NCBI RefSeq assembly: GCF_900155385.1
Contig: NZ_LT699744.1
Coordinates: forward strand, 453,562-517,561
Length of the DNA: 64,000 nucleotides
DNA from: Vreelandella massiliensis
GTDB lineage: Bacteria; Pseudomonadota; Gammaproteobacteria; Pseudomonadales; Halomonadaceae
Direction of reading: 5' to 3'
The number at the start of each line of letters is the position of its first letter. Within the stretch, counting starts at the first letter, position 1. The position numbers and the translations under genes are program-made. Under the pieces are notes generated by a model, which had not been told where the DNA came from, did not search any database, and saw only the letters and a program-made list of their open reading frames with translations. Below are positions 23,319 through 32,233 of the stretch, piece after piece.

Positions 23319-24107
23319 ATGGCTGGCCCCGTACTGATTTTCGACTCCGGCATGGGCGGGCTCTCGGTGGCGCGTGCGCTGCGCGAGCACTACCCCCATG
23401 CCGCCTTCTGCTATGCCTGCGACAATGCTTGGCTACCCTATGGCGTGCGCGAGGACAGCGCCTTAACGGCGCGTATCGTCCGCGTTTGTCGCGCCGCTGT
23501 CAGCGCTTGCCAGCCAAGCGTGCTGGTGGTGGCGTGCAATACCGCCAGCACCTTGGCCCTTGAACAGCTCCGCATGGAATTAACCATTCCGGTGGTGGGC
23601 ACTGTTCCCGCGATCAAGCCGGCCGCCGCCGCGAGCCAGTCGCGCCATATCGGCCTTTTGGCCACGACGGCAACGGTCCGGCGTCCCTACACCCAGCAGT
23701 TGATCGATAGCTTTGCCCGTGATTGCCGCATTACCCGCGTAGCGGCGGATGCGCTGGTGATCGAGGCGGAGGCGCTGGTGGGCGGCGCGAAGCCAGACGT
23801 TCGGCGCCTGGCGACAGCGCTTGAGCCGCTTTGGCAAGCGACCCAAGCCGAGGTGGCGATGGATACGGTGGTCCTTGGCTGTACGCACTTTCCGTTGCTC
23901 AAGCCCTGGCTGGAAGCCCTGGCGCCGGTGCCGCTCAACTGGGTGGATTCCGGGGACGCAATCGCGCGGCGCGTGGGCCAGGTGACGGATACGCTGGTTG
24001 CCCATTGCGGCGACGGCTGCTGCTTTACCACCGCGCCCGCCGCCTCGCTGCAAGCCGGGCTTGCCGGCTATGGTTTTCATACCCTGAGTCGCCTATCGCT
24101 TGATTGA
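23319..24107 (+). CDS. murI: glutamate racemase
   Basis: Converts L- to D-glutamate for peptidoglycan. 262 residues with FDSGMGGLSV at the N-terminus and the two catalytic cysteines in VACNTAS (Cys73) and GCTHFPLL (Cys188). trmA follows 109 bases downstream on the same strand. No anomalies; length is normal for the family. Confidence 0.96.
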   Translation: MAGPVLIFDSGMGGLSVARALREHYPHAAFCYACDNAWLPYGVREDSALTARIVRVCRAAVSACQPSVLVVACNTASTLALEQLRMELTIPVVGTVPAIKPAAAASQSRHIGLLATTATVRRPYTQQLIDSFARDCRITRVAADALVIEAEALVGGAKPDVRRLATALEPLWQATQAEVAMDTVVLGCTHFPLLKPWLEALAPVPLNWVDSGDAIARRVGQVTDTLVAHCGDGCCFTTAPAASLQAGLAGYGFHTLSRLSLD

Positions 24108-24216
24108 GATTTAATGCCTCTTCGCATAAAACCCGCCACGTTTTTGTGCCGTGTTTCGTCGTGCGTTTTGTCCCCAAACATCGATACTCATCACTAAGTC
24201 TGAAAAGGAGCCCCTT

Positions 24217-25320
24217 TTGGCCATTCCCGTGGTAGACCCCAAGCGCTATAACGAGCAGCTTGCCGCCAAACGCGACGCGCTTTTAGCGCTTTTCAGCCCG
24301 TTTTCTCCTCCGCCGCTGGAGGTATTTACCTCACCGCCCAGCCACTACCGTCAGCGCTGCGAATTTCGTATCTGGCACGAGGGGGAGGATCTCTTCTATG
24401 CCATGTTTGAGGTTGACCCAACCAACCCCAAAAACAAGCAAATCGTGCGGTTGGATCGCTACCCCGTGGCAAGCGACACCATCAATGCGTTGATGCCCCA
24501 GCTGAGAGAGGCCTTTTTGGCGAGCCAAGCGCTTCGCCATCGTCTGTTCCAGGTCGAGTTCTTAACCACGCTCTCGGGCGAGGCGTTGGTCACGCTGATT
24601 TACCACCGCCCCCTTGATGACGCCTGGGAGAGCGAAGCGCGGGCGCTGGAGCGCGAGCTAGGCATCATGATAATCGGTCGCTCACGCAAAGAGCGCCGCG
24701 TGCTGACCCGCGATTATGTGTGGGAGAAGCTGCACGTCGACGGGCATGCTTTCCACTATCAGCAAGTGGAAAACAGCTTCACCCAGCCCAACGCGGTCGT
24801 GTGCCAAAAAATGCTGAGCTGGGCGCGCGATGTCACCGCGGGAAGCCAAGCGCGCGATTTGGTGGAACTTTACTGCGGCAATGGCAACTTTACCGTGGCG
24901 CTGGCGGCGAATTTTCGCCGTGTACTCGCCACCGAAATTTCGCGCACCTCGGTCGCCAGCGCCAAGGTGAACTTCGACGCCAACGGGGTGGGCAATGCAC
25001 AGGTGGCGCGGATGTCCGCGGAGGAGTTTTCCCAAGCATTAAACGGTGAGAAGGGCGGTCGCCGCGTGGCTGAAATGGCGCTCGACACCTTTGACTTCTC
25101 CACCGTATTGGTGGACCCGCCGCGGGCGGGGCTGGATGAGGCGAGCTGCCGCCAAATCAGCCGCTTTGATCGGATTGTGTATATTTCCTGCAATCCCAAG
25201 ACGCTAGCCGAAAACTTGACCATACTGAGTCAAACGCATCGAGTTGAGCGTTTTGCTCTGTTTGATCAATTTCCGTTTACCGACCATTGTGAGTGTGGCG
25301 TGTTATTGCAGCGTCGGTAG
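24217..25320 (+). CDS. trmA: tRNA (uracil(54)-C5)-methyltransferase
   Basis: Makes 5-methyluridine (T54) in the T-loop of tRNA. Substrate-binding SHYRQRCEFRIWHEGEDL, SAM motif LVELYCGNGNFTVALA, catalytic VLVDPPRAGLD and the nucleophile in YISCNPKT are present. I chose TTG at 24217: AAAAGGAG lies six bases upstream and gives 367 residues beside 366 in E. coli. The ATG at 24151 would add 22 residues without homology or ribosome binding site. Confidence 0.94.
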   Translation: MAIPVVDPKRYNEQLAAKRDALLALFSPFSPPPLEVFTSPPSHYRQRCEFRIWHEGEDLFYAMFEVDPTNPKNKQIVRLDRYPVASDTINALMPQLREAFLASQALRHRLFQVEFLTTLSGEALVTLIYHRPLDDAWESEARALERELGIMIIGRSRKERRVLTRDYVWEKLHVDGHAFHYQQVENSFTQPNAVVCQKMLSWARDVTAGSQARDLVELYCGNGNFTVALAANFRRVLATEISRTSVASAKVNFDANGVGNAQVARMSAEEFSQALNGEKGGRRVAEMALDTFDFSTVLVDPPRAGLDEASCRQISRFDRIVYISCNPKTLAENLTILSQTHRVERFALFDQFPFTDHCECGVLLQRR

Positions 25321-25481
25321 CGATATATCAGTATCACTTGATGCATAAACGGTATGCGCCATGAGCAAGGCGTCAAAGGGCTGGGGTCCTCGGCATTGCT
25401 AGCGTAAGCTTCTTTATACGTTAGGATGAAAGTGGCCTAACAGCCTATTGTTCTTCGTTTTTTTGGCAGTCGAGGTGATGG

Positions 25482-28400
25482 ATGCATTACAGTGCAATTG
25501 AAGAGAGTCGGCAGGATCTGCTCAAACAACTACAAGAACGGCTGCAAGCGCGCTTAGAGCCAGCGAGGGCGGCAGAAGTGGATGCTTTTGCGCGGCAGTT
25601 TTATGCCACGGTGCCGGTGGAAGACCTCTTGGACCGGCGCCTGGATGACCTCTATGGCGCGACGCTCTCGATTTGGCAGTTCTTGCAGCATCATGACCTC
25701 GATCAGCCCAAAGTGCGCGTGTTTAACCCCGATTTTGAAGAGCACGGCTGGCAGTCGACGCACACCTTTGTCGCCGTGCTGCATCCCGATATGCCGTTTC
25801 TGGTGGACTCGGTTCGGATGGAGCTTAACCGTCGCGGCTTGACCGTGCACGCCATCCAAAACGCGGTGTTGGCGGTAGAGCGTGATGATGAGCACCAACT
25901 TATACGCGTCACTTCCACCCGCGATAAGGAGGCACCCTCATCTCGCGAATCGTTGATTGTCATCGAGGTAGATCGTCATACCGAGCCGCAAGCGCTAACG
26001 GATATCGAACATAAACTGCAGGAGGTACTGCGCGATGTGCGCACGGCGGTGAAAGACTACGAGCCTATGTGCGAGCGCGCACGCGAGGCGATTCAGGAGC
26101 TGGAAAAGGTTTGCCCGCCGCAAGTTGACCCGGACGACCACGAAGAGGCCATCGCGTTTCTTGAGTGGCTGGCCAAGGACAACTTTACCTTTCTCGGTTA
26201 CGACGAGTACGTCATGGAAGACGGTGAGCTTAAGCGCGATACCGACAGCGTGCTGGGGGTTTTTCGTCTTGATCAGCCGCGCTATCGCGAGCGGATTCGC
26301 TCCGAAGAGGGCGTGGACGAGAACGGCGACTACGTGCTGGTGCCTCAGCTGCTGACGTTTGCGAAAAGTGCCCACCATTCACGCGTGCATCGCCCGACTT
26401 ATCCTGACTACATCACCGTGGACCGCTACGATGATGATGGCAATGTCATCGGCGAGCGGCGCTTTTTTGGCCTGTTTACCGCGACCGTCTATAACGAGTC
26501 GCCGCGAAACATTCCGCTGCTGCGGCGCAAGCTTAAAGCGGTAATGGATATTGCCGGGTTTAATCCGCAGGGGCATAACGGCAAGCAACTGCTGCAAGTG
26601 CTGGAGGTGTATCCCCGCGACGACCTCTTCCAAATCGATACGGAGTCGCTTGCGAGTACCGCGCTTGGGATTCTGAATATTCGCGAACGGCGCCAGGTGC
26701 GTCTTTTTGTACGCGCTGATGTCAGCGGCAAGTTTTACTCCTGTCTGATTTTTGTCCCGCGGGATGTGTTCTCCACCAGCTTGCGCCAAGCCATCCAGAA
26801 GCTCTTGTGCGAGGAGATGGATGCCCATTTTGGTGACTTTAACACCTACCTGTCAGAGTCCGTGTTGGCGCGCATCCAGCTTATTTTGCGTTTCAACGGC
26901 GATAAGCCGGGGCAATTTGACCTGAAGCGGCTGGAGAAAAAAATCGACCAGCTAGCGCGTAGTTGGCGCGATGAGCTGCAATCGGCCATGGTGGAAGGCT
27001 TTGGCGAGGAGCAGGCCAACCGCTTGATGGAGCGCTTTTGTGATGCCTTCTCGGCAAGCTATCGCGAAGACTTTACCGCTCGAACCGCCGTGTTCGATGT
27101 CCAGCATCTGCTGACGCTAGACAGCGGCAAGGACCTTGCCCTTTCGCTCTACCGCCCGTTGGAAGAGCAAGGGGGCGGTGTCAACTTGAAGCTGTTTCAC
27201 CGCGCCGCGCAGATACCGCTTTCCGACGTGCTGCCAATGATGGAAAACCTAGGTCTGCGCGCGATTGGCGAGCGCCCCTACGAAATCCACGCCCCGGAGC
27301 AGCGCTACTGGATCCACGATTTTGAGCTTGAGCATAGCGGGGCGGATGTCAGCTTAAGCGAGATGCGCGAAGCCTTTACCGAGGCATTTCAGCGTATTTG
27401 GGCGAGTGAAGCGGACAACGACCCCTTCAACCGGCTCATTATCGGCGCCAATCTTGATTGGCGCGAGGTCGCGATGCTGCGCGGCTATGCGCGCTATCTC
27501 AAGCAGATCCGCTTTGGTATGTCGCAAGACTACATCGCCTCGACGTTGGCCAATCACGCTGAGATTACCCGCGCGCTAGTTGAGCTATTCCGCTTGCGTT
27601 TTGATCCTGAGTGCAGCGATCGAGACAGCCGCGACTGCATCGCCCGCATTAACGAGCAGCTGGAGGGTGTCTCAAGCTTAAATGACGACCAACTGCTGCG
27701 CCGCTTTATCGAGCTGATTCAGGCAACGCTAAGGACCAACTACTATCAGCGCAGCGATAACGGCGACGTTAAAGACTATATCGCCTACAAACTCGAGCCT
27801 TCCAAAATCACCGGGATGCCCAAGCCGCGCCCGGCGTATGAGATTTTTGTCTGCTCGCCGCGTGTCGAGGGCGTTCACCTGCGCGGTGGCAAGGTGGCGC
27901 GGGGGGGCTTGCGCTGGTCAGACCGTCTGGAGGACTTCCGCACCGAAATTTTAGGCCTGGTGAAAGCGCAGCAGGTAAAAAACGCGGTGATTGTGCCCGT
28001 CGGTGCCAAGGGTGGCTTTGTGTGCAAGCGCATGCCGGAAAACGCCGACCGCGAAACCCAGCAGAAGGAAGGGATCGCCTGCTACAAAACCTTTATCCGC
28101 GCGCTGCTGGACGTGACCGATAACCTTGATGGAAGCGATGTTGTTCCGCCGGAAAACGTGGTGCGTCACGATGACGACGATGCCTATCTTGTGGTGGCGG
28201 CCGATAAAGGCACGGCGACGTTCTCGGATATCGCCAACGAAATATCCTTGGAATATGGGCACTGGTTAGGCGATGCCTTCGCCTCCGGCGGCGCCAACGG
28301 TTATGACCACAAGAAGATGGGCATCACCGCGCGAGGCGCTTGGGAGTCGGTGAAGCGCCACTTCCGTAACCTGGGGCTGGATACCCAGCGCGAGAATTTC

Positions 28401-30305
28401 ACCGTGGTGGGCATCGGCGATATGGGCGGCGATGTGTTCGGCAATGGCATGCTGCTCTCCGATAAAATCCAGCTGGTCGGTGCCTTCAACCATCTGCATA
28501 TCTTTGTGGATCCCTCGCCGGACGCGGAGGCCACGTTTGACGAGCGCAAGCGTCTTTTTGACATGCCGCGCTCTAGTTGGGAAGACTTCGACACCTCCTT
28601 GATCTCCGAAGGCGGCGGCATTTTCAGCCGCAGCGCCAAATCAATCGATATCTCCTCGCAAATGCAGGAGGCATTTGGCATCAGCGAATCGCGGCTCACG
28701 CCTAACGAACTGATCCGTGCGATGTTGAAGGCCAAGGTTGACCTGATCTGGAACGGCGGGATTGGCACCTACGTCAAAAGCGCAGCGGAGAGCGACGCCG
28801 AGGTGGGGGATAAAGCCAATGATGCCTTGCGTATCAACGGCGAGGAGCTTAACTGCCGTGTCGTGGGTGAGGGGGGCAACCTTGGGTTGACCCAGCGCGG
28901 GCGCATGGAAGCGGCGGCCAAGGGAGTGTATGTCTACACCGACTTTATCGACAACGCCGGCGGGGTGAACTGCTCGGACCACGAGGTCAATATCAAGATA
29001 TTGATCGATGAAGTGGTCAAGCGCGGCGACATGACCGAAAAGCAGCGCAATCAATTGCTGGCGGACATGACCGATGAAGTGGCGGACTTAGTGATTCTGG
29101 ATAATTATCGCCAGACCCAGGCGCTGGATCTCTCCGCACGCATTTCCCAGCAAGGCATCGGGCCGTATCGGCGCTTTATCAGCGAGTTGGAAGCTGCTGG
29201 GCAGATTGACCGCGAGCTTGAGTTTTTGCCCGCTGACGATGTGCTTAAAGAGCGTTCGGGCAGCAGCCAAGGCATGAGCCTGCCGGAGCTCTCCGTGCTG
29301 ATCTCTTACGCCAAAAGCACGTTGAAAGGGGACCTGATCGCCTCCGAGGTGCCGGATGATGCCTACATCCACCGCTATCTAGAGCGCCTCTTCCCCCATG
29401 TGCTGGTGGAGAAATACGAACAGGAGATGTACGACCACCGCCTCAAGCGCGAAATCGTCGCGACCCAGGTGGCCAACGACCTGGTCGATCACATGGGGAT
29501 TGTGTTTGTTCGCCGCTTGATCGACTCGACCGGGATGGGGCGAGCCGATATTGCCCGTGCCTACATCATTGCCCGCGACAGCTTTAACTTGCCGGCGCTG
29601 TGGGCCGAGATCGAAGCGCTGGATAACCAGGTGTCGAGCCACGTGCAGTACGGCATGATGCTGGACCTGATGCGCATGATTCGCCGCGCCACCCGCTGGT
29701 TCTTGCGCCAGCATATGGGGCTTTCGACCCAAGATACGGTCGAGTATTTCACCCCGCGTTTGACCCAGCTGCAGGAGGGGATTGGCGATCTCTTAAGTGG
29801 CGAGGAGCTTAAGCGTTGGCAAGAGCGCCGCGAAGAGCTCCTGGAGGCTGGCGTTCCGGAAGCGTTGGCGGCGAGCGTGGCGGCGGCGCCGAGCCTCTAC
29901 GCGGGGTTGGGTATTATTCAAGCCGCGCGCCAGGTCAACGAGAAGCCGCAGCGTGTCGCCGAGGTCTTCTACGAGATCGGCAGTCGCCTGGAGCTCCCCT
30001 GGATGATTCAGCAAGTCACGCAACTTGATGTGCGTGATACCTGGCAAGCGCAGGCGCGTGAGACCTTCCGCGACGATATCGATCGCCAGCAGCTGGCGCT
30101 CACCACCAGTGTATTGAAGCTGGACGCGGGAAGCCGTGATGCCGAGGAGCGTGTGGCGCAGTGGCTTGAGCAGCACGCCGACCTGCACCGCCGCTGGTGC
30201 CGCTTGATCGAGGAGGTGCGTAGCGGCAGCGAAAGCGGCTTTGCGCTGTTTGCCGTCGCCGTGCGCGAACTGGTCGACCTAGCGGAGAGCGACAGCGAAG
30301 CGTAG
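25482..30305 (+). CDS. gdhB: NAD-specific glutamate dehydrogenase, large ~180-kDa type
   Basis: Deaminates glutamate to 2-oxoglutarate with NAD+. 1607 residues, the size of the Pseudomonas GdhB / Streptomyces large GDH family (about 1600), with N-terminal ACT-like and regulatory regions, the catalytic core around VEGVHLRGGKVARGGLRWSD and VPVGAKGGFV (about residues 790-855), the nucleotide-binding segment VVGIGDMGGDVFGNGML (about 975-991), and a helical C-terminus. Preceded by GAGGTGATG. Monocistronic; a REP-like repeat lies downstream. Likely important for glutamate catabolism. Confidence 0.95.
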   Translation: MHYSAIEESRQDLLKQLQERLQARLEPARAAEVDAFARQFYATVPVEDLLDRRLDDLYGATLSIWQFLQHHDLDQPKVRVFNPDFEEHGWQSTHTFVAVLHPDMPFLVDSVRMELNRRGLTVHAIQNAVLAVERDDEHQLIRVTSTRDKEAPSSRESLIVIEVDRHTEPQALTDIEHKLQEVLRDVRTAVKDYEPMCERAREAIQELEKVCPPQVDPDDHEEAIAFLEWLAKDNFTFLGYDEYVMEDGELKRDTDSVLGVFRLDQPRYRERIRSEEGVDENGDYVLVPQLLTFAKSAHHSRVHRPTYPDYITVDRYDDDGNVIGERRFFGLFTATVYNESPRNIPLLRRKLKAVMDIAGFNPQGHNGKQLLQVLEVYPRDDLFQIDTESLASTALGILNIRERRQVRLFVRADVSGKFYSCLIFVPRDVFSTSLRQAIQKLLCEEMDAHFGDFNTYLSESVLARIQLILRFNGDKPGQFDLKRLEKKIDQLARSWRDELQSAMVEGFGEEQANRLMERFCDAFSASYREDFTARTAVFDVQHLLTLDSGKDLALSLYRPLEEQGGGVNLKLFHRAAQIPLSDVLPMMENLGLRAIGERPYEIHAPEQRYWIHDFELEHSGADVSLSEMREAFTEAFQRIWASEADNDPFNRLIIGANLDWREVAMLRGYARYLKQIRFGMSQDYIASTLANHAEITRALVELFRLRFDPECSDRDSRDCIARINEQLEGVSSLNDDQLLRRFIELIQATLRTNYYQRSDNGDVKDYIAYKLEPSKITGMPKPRPAYEIFVCSPRVEGVHLRGGKVARGGLRWSDRLEDFRTEILGLVKAQQVKNAVIVPVGAKGGFVCKRMPENADRETQQKEGIACYKTFIRALLDVTDNLDGSDVVPPENVVRHDDDDAYLVVAADKGTATFSDIANEISLEYGHWLGDAFASGGANGYDHKKMGITARGAWESVKRHFRNLGLDTQRENFTVVGIGDMGGDVFGNGMLLSDKIQLVGAFNHLHIFVDPSPDAEATFDERKRLFDMPRSSWEDFDTSLISEGGGIFSRSAKSIDISSQMQEAFGISESRLTPNELIRAMLKAKVDLIWNGGIGTYVKSAAESDAEVGDKANDALRINGEELNCRVVGEGGNLGLTQRGRMEAAAKGVYVYTDFIDNAGGVNCSDHEVNIKILIDEVVKRGDMTEKQRNQLLADMTDEVADLVILDNYRQTQALDLSARISQQGIGPYRRFISELEAAGQIDRELEFLPADDVLKERSGSSQGMSLPELSVLISYAKSTLKGDLIASEVPDDAYIHRYLERLFPHVLVEKYEQEMYDHRLKREIVATQVANDLVDHMGIVFVRRLIDSTGMGRADIARAYIIARDSFNLPALWAEIEALDNQVSSHVQYGMMLDLMRMIRRATRWFLRQHMGLSTQDTVEYFTPRLTQLQEGIGDLLSGEELKRWQERREELLEAGVPEALAASVAAAPSLYAGLGIIQAARQVNEKPQRVAEVFYEIGSRLELPWMIQQVTQLDVRDTWQAQARETFRDDIDRQQLALTTSVLKLDAGSRDAEERVAQWLEQHADLHRRWCRLIEEVRSGSESGFALFAVAVRELVDLAESDSEA

Positions 30306-30320
30306 ACGGCGCGAAAACCC

Positions 30321-30476
30321 AGGGCTATCGCAGTTAACGCACAAGGTAATGTTAATGCGATAGTCTCTGATACCCCTGCTCATCCTGAGCCTGTCGAAGG
30401 ACGTGTCAGCGTTGGCACAACACCCTATCCCCTTCGACAGGCTCAGGGTGACCGGGTGTTATGCCATTGAGTCACT
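30321..30476. repeat. REP-like palindromic repeat, long copy A
   Basis: Arms CCTGAGCCTGTCGAAGG (30384-30400) and CCTTCGACAGGCTCAGG (30431-30447) surround a spacer; an outer segment (GGGCTATCGCAGTTAACGC and GTTAATGCGATAG) also pairs. Copy B at 39.8 kb shares this structure over about 150 bases. Confidence 0.85.
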
Positions 30477-30590
30477 AGCTGCAATACCTCTGCACGAAAA
30501 CCAACTCAGCGATGCTTGAAGGTGTGGTGTGCGTTATACTCGCGCACCGCGCCTTTTTTTGTTGCCGGTACCCTCTCGCCTGGAGCCCCC

Positions 30591-31652
30591 ATGTACGATC
30601 TTGCCCGCTCGCTGCTGTTTCGTCTCGATCCTGAAACGTCCCACCGTATGGCGCTGAGCGCTCTGGATACGCTGTACCGCGTGGGTGGCGTGAAGCGGCT
30701 GGTGAACCCGCGTGTGGAAGACCCGGTCGCGCTGATGGGGCTTGCATTTCCCAATCGCGTTGGACTTGCGGCCGGGCTGGATAAAAACGCCGACCATCTT
30801 GATGCGCTGGGCGCTCTGGGGTTTGGCTTTATCGAAGTGGGCACCGTGACGCCTAGGTCGCAGCCCGGCAACCCTAAGCCGCGCCTCTTTCGCCTTGCCG
30901 GGCACGAGGCGATCATCAATCGCTTTGGTTTTAATAACCAAGGCGTGGCGCATTTGATTGGACAGGTAAAAAAGCGCCACTATGACGGCGTGGTCGGGAT
31001 CAATATCGGTAAAAATCTCGCCACCTCGGTTGAGAATGCCGTGGATGACTACCTTATCTGTTTGGAGGCGGTACACCCGGTGGCGGATTACATCACCGTC
31101 AATATCTCATCGCCCAACACCCCTGGGCTTCGCACCCTGCAGTTTGGCGAACAGCTCGACGCGCTGCTGGGTCCGATTCGCGAAAGGGGGGCAGCGCTGG
31201 ATAGCGAAAGGGGCCGAAAGGTGCCGCTACTGGTCAAGATTGCCCCTGATATGGAAGATGAAGAGGTGGCGTTGGTGGCTCAAAGTATCGAGCGCAATGG
31301 CTTTGATGGCGTGATCGCAACCAATACCACTCTCTCTCGCGATGCAGTGCAGGGCGACCCGCAAGCCCAAGAGGCGGGCGGTCTCTCGGGTAAGCCGCTG
31401 TTTGAGGCCTCGAATCGGATCATTCGGCGACTGCGTGAGCATTTGCCCGACATGCCGATTATTGGCGTCGGCGGAATTGATAGCGGACCCGCGGCGCAGG
31501 CAAAAATTAACGCGGGGGCGGACCTGGTGCAGCTCTACTCCGGTTTGATTTATCGCGGGCCCAAGCTGGTGGAAGAGTGCGCCGAAGCGCTTAAAGCCCA
31601 AGCAGCAAAAAGCCCGCTGGGCGAAGCGGGCTATGTTGACCTAAAAAAGTAA
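30591..31652 (+). CDS. pyrD: dihydroorotate dehydrogenase (quinone), class 2
   Basis: Oxidises dihydroorotate to orotate with quinone as acceptor, on the inner face of the cytoplasmic membrane. 353 residues from the ATG at 30591 (GGAG upstream); the N-terminal amphipathic helix MYDLARSLLFRLDPETSHRM is typical of class 2. Family motifs GLAAGLDKNADHLDALGALG, FGFIEVGTVTPRSQPGNPKP and NISSPNTPGLRTLQ are present, with the catalytic Ser in the last. Its 3' end overlaps the rmf terminator on the opposite strand. Confidence 0.96.
   Translation: MYDLARSLLFRLDPETSHRMALSALDTLYRVGGVKRLVNPRVEDPVALMGLAFPNRVGLAAGLDKNADHLDALGALGFGFIEVGTVTPRSQPGNPKPRLFRLAGHEAIINRFGFNNQGVAHLIGQVKKRHYDGVVGINIGKNLATSVENAVDDYLICLEAVHPVADYITVNISSPNTPGLRTLQFGEQLDALLGPIRERGAALDSERGRKVPLLVKIAPDMEDEEVALVAQSIERNGFDGVIATNTTLSRDAVQGDPQAQEAGGLSGKPLFEASNRIIRRLREHLPDMPIIGVGGIDSGPAAQAKINAGADLVQLYSGLIYRGPKLVEECAEALKAQAAKSPLGEAGYVDLKK
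31607..31632 (-). terminator. rmf terminator inside the 3' end of pyrD
   Basis: On the minus strand AGCCCGCT / AGCGGGCT (31611-31618 with 31625-31632) is followed by five T, 44 bases past the rmf stop. The same bases encode pyrD residues near SPLGEAGY. Confidence 0.8.
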
Positions 31653-31675
31653 GACGGACAGGTAAAAATGCACTA

Positions 31676-31882
31676 TCACATGACCATGGGATTTTTGTGA
31701 ATGCCCGATACGCCCGTCATACCGTCCCATTGGTCACCGCGTCCTTCACGCCAACCGCTCATCCAGTATTCGCGTAAATTGATATCTTGGCTCGGGCAGT
31801 CATCGCGGGAACGACCGGTAATACCCGCTTTGTAGCCGTGAACATAAGCCCGCTGGAAGCGATCACGTTTCTGTCGTTTCAT
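31676..31882 (-). CDS. rmf: ribosome modulation factor
   Basis: 68-residue basic protein, MKRQKRDRFQRAYVHGYKAG then DINLREYWMSGWREGRGDQW, matching Rmf, which pairs 70S ribosomes into inactive 100S dimers in stationary phase. GAGG precedes the ATG. Convergent with pyrD (23 bases apart), exactly as in E. coli and Pseudomonas relatives. In E. coli rmf is induced by ppGpp; no clear promoter could be read here. Confidence 0.96.
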   Translation of the reverse strand: MKRQKRDRFQRAYVHGYKAGITGRSRDDCPSQDINLREYWMSGWREGRGDQWDGMTGVSGIHKNPMVM

Positions 31883-32233
31883 TGGCTAACCTCGTTGTAT
31901 GAAAGCCTTTGAGAGGAAGTGGCCTGTATTTTTGTTGGAGATCACAGGGCCATTTCAGAGTCGCTTGGGGTAACGTGGCCGTGTTAGCGGCGTTGCAAAA
32001 AAGTGAAAGCACAGCGTTTGCAAGCACAGGTTTTGCAATCAAAATGTCTAGCACTCTCGTGCTGAACGCACCGCTGGCAGACGCTTTATCCCTAGGGTGT
32101 CACCCAAGCGTTTCGTGTAGCTACACCTTATTGTTAGACCATGACAGGGTCGCCTGTCGACCATCAAATTGTCATAAGACGTAAACTTCTTTGCCATCTA
32201 TAGGAATATCGCGCCTCTAGCGCCGCCGCCACT
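31883..32233. other. intergenic region between divergent rmf and rlmL
   Basis: 351 bases without a gene. It holds a perfect palindrome GTGTAGCTACAC (32115-32126) and a hairpin GACAGG-GTCG-CCTGTC (32143-32158), either of which could be an operator or an RNA leader structure for rlmL. No convincing sigma-70 promoter with correct spacing was found. Confidence 0.4.

Noticed and set aside
32168..32210. TTGTCA / TATAGG as an rlmL promoter
   Set aside because: The spacing is about 24 bases, too long for sigma-70.
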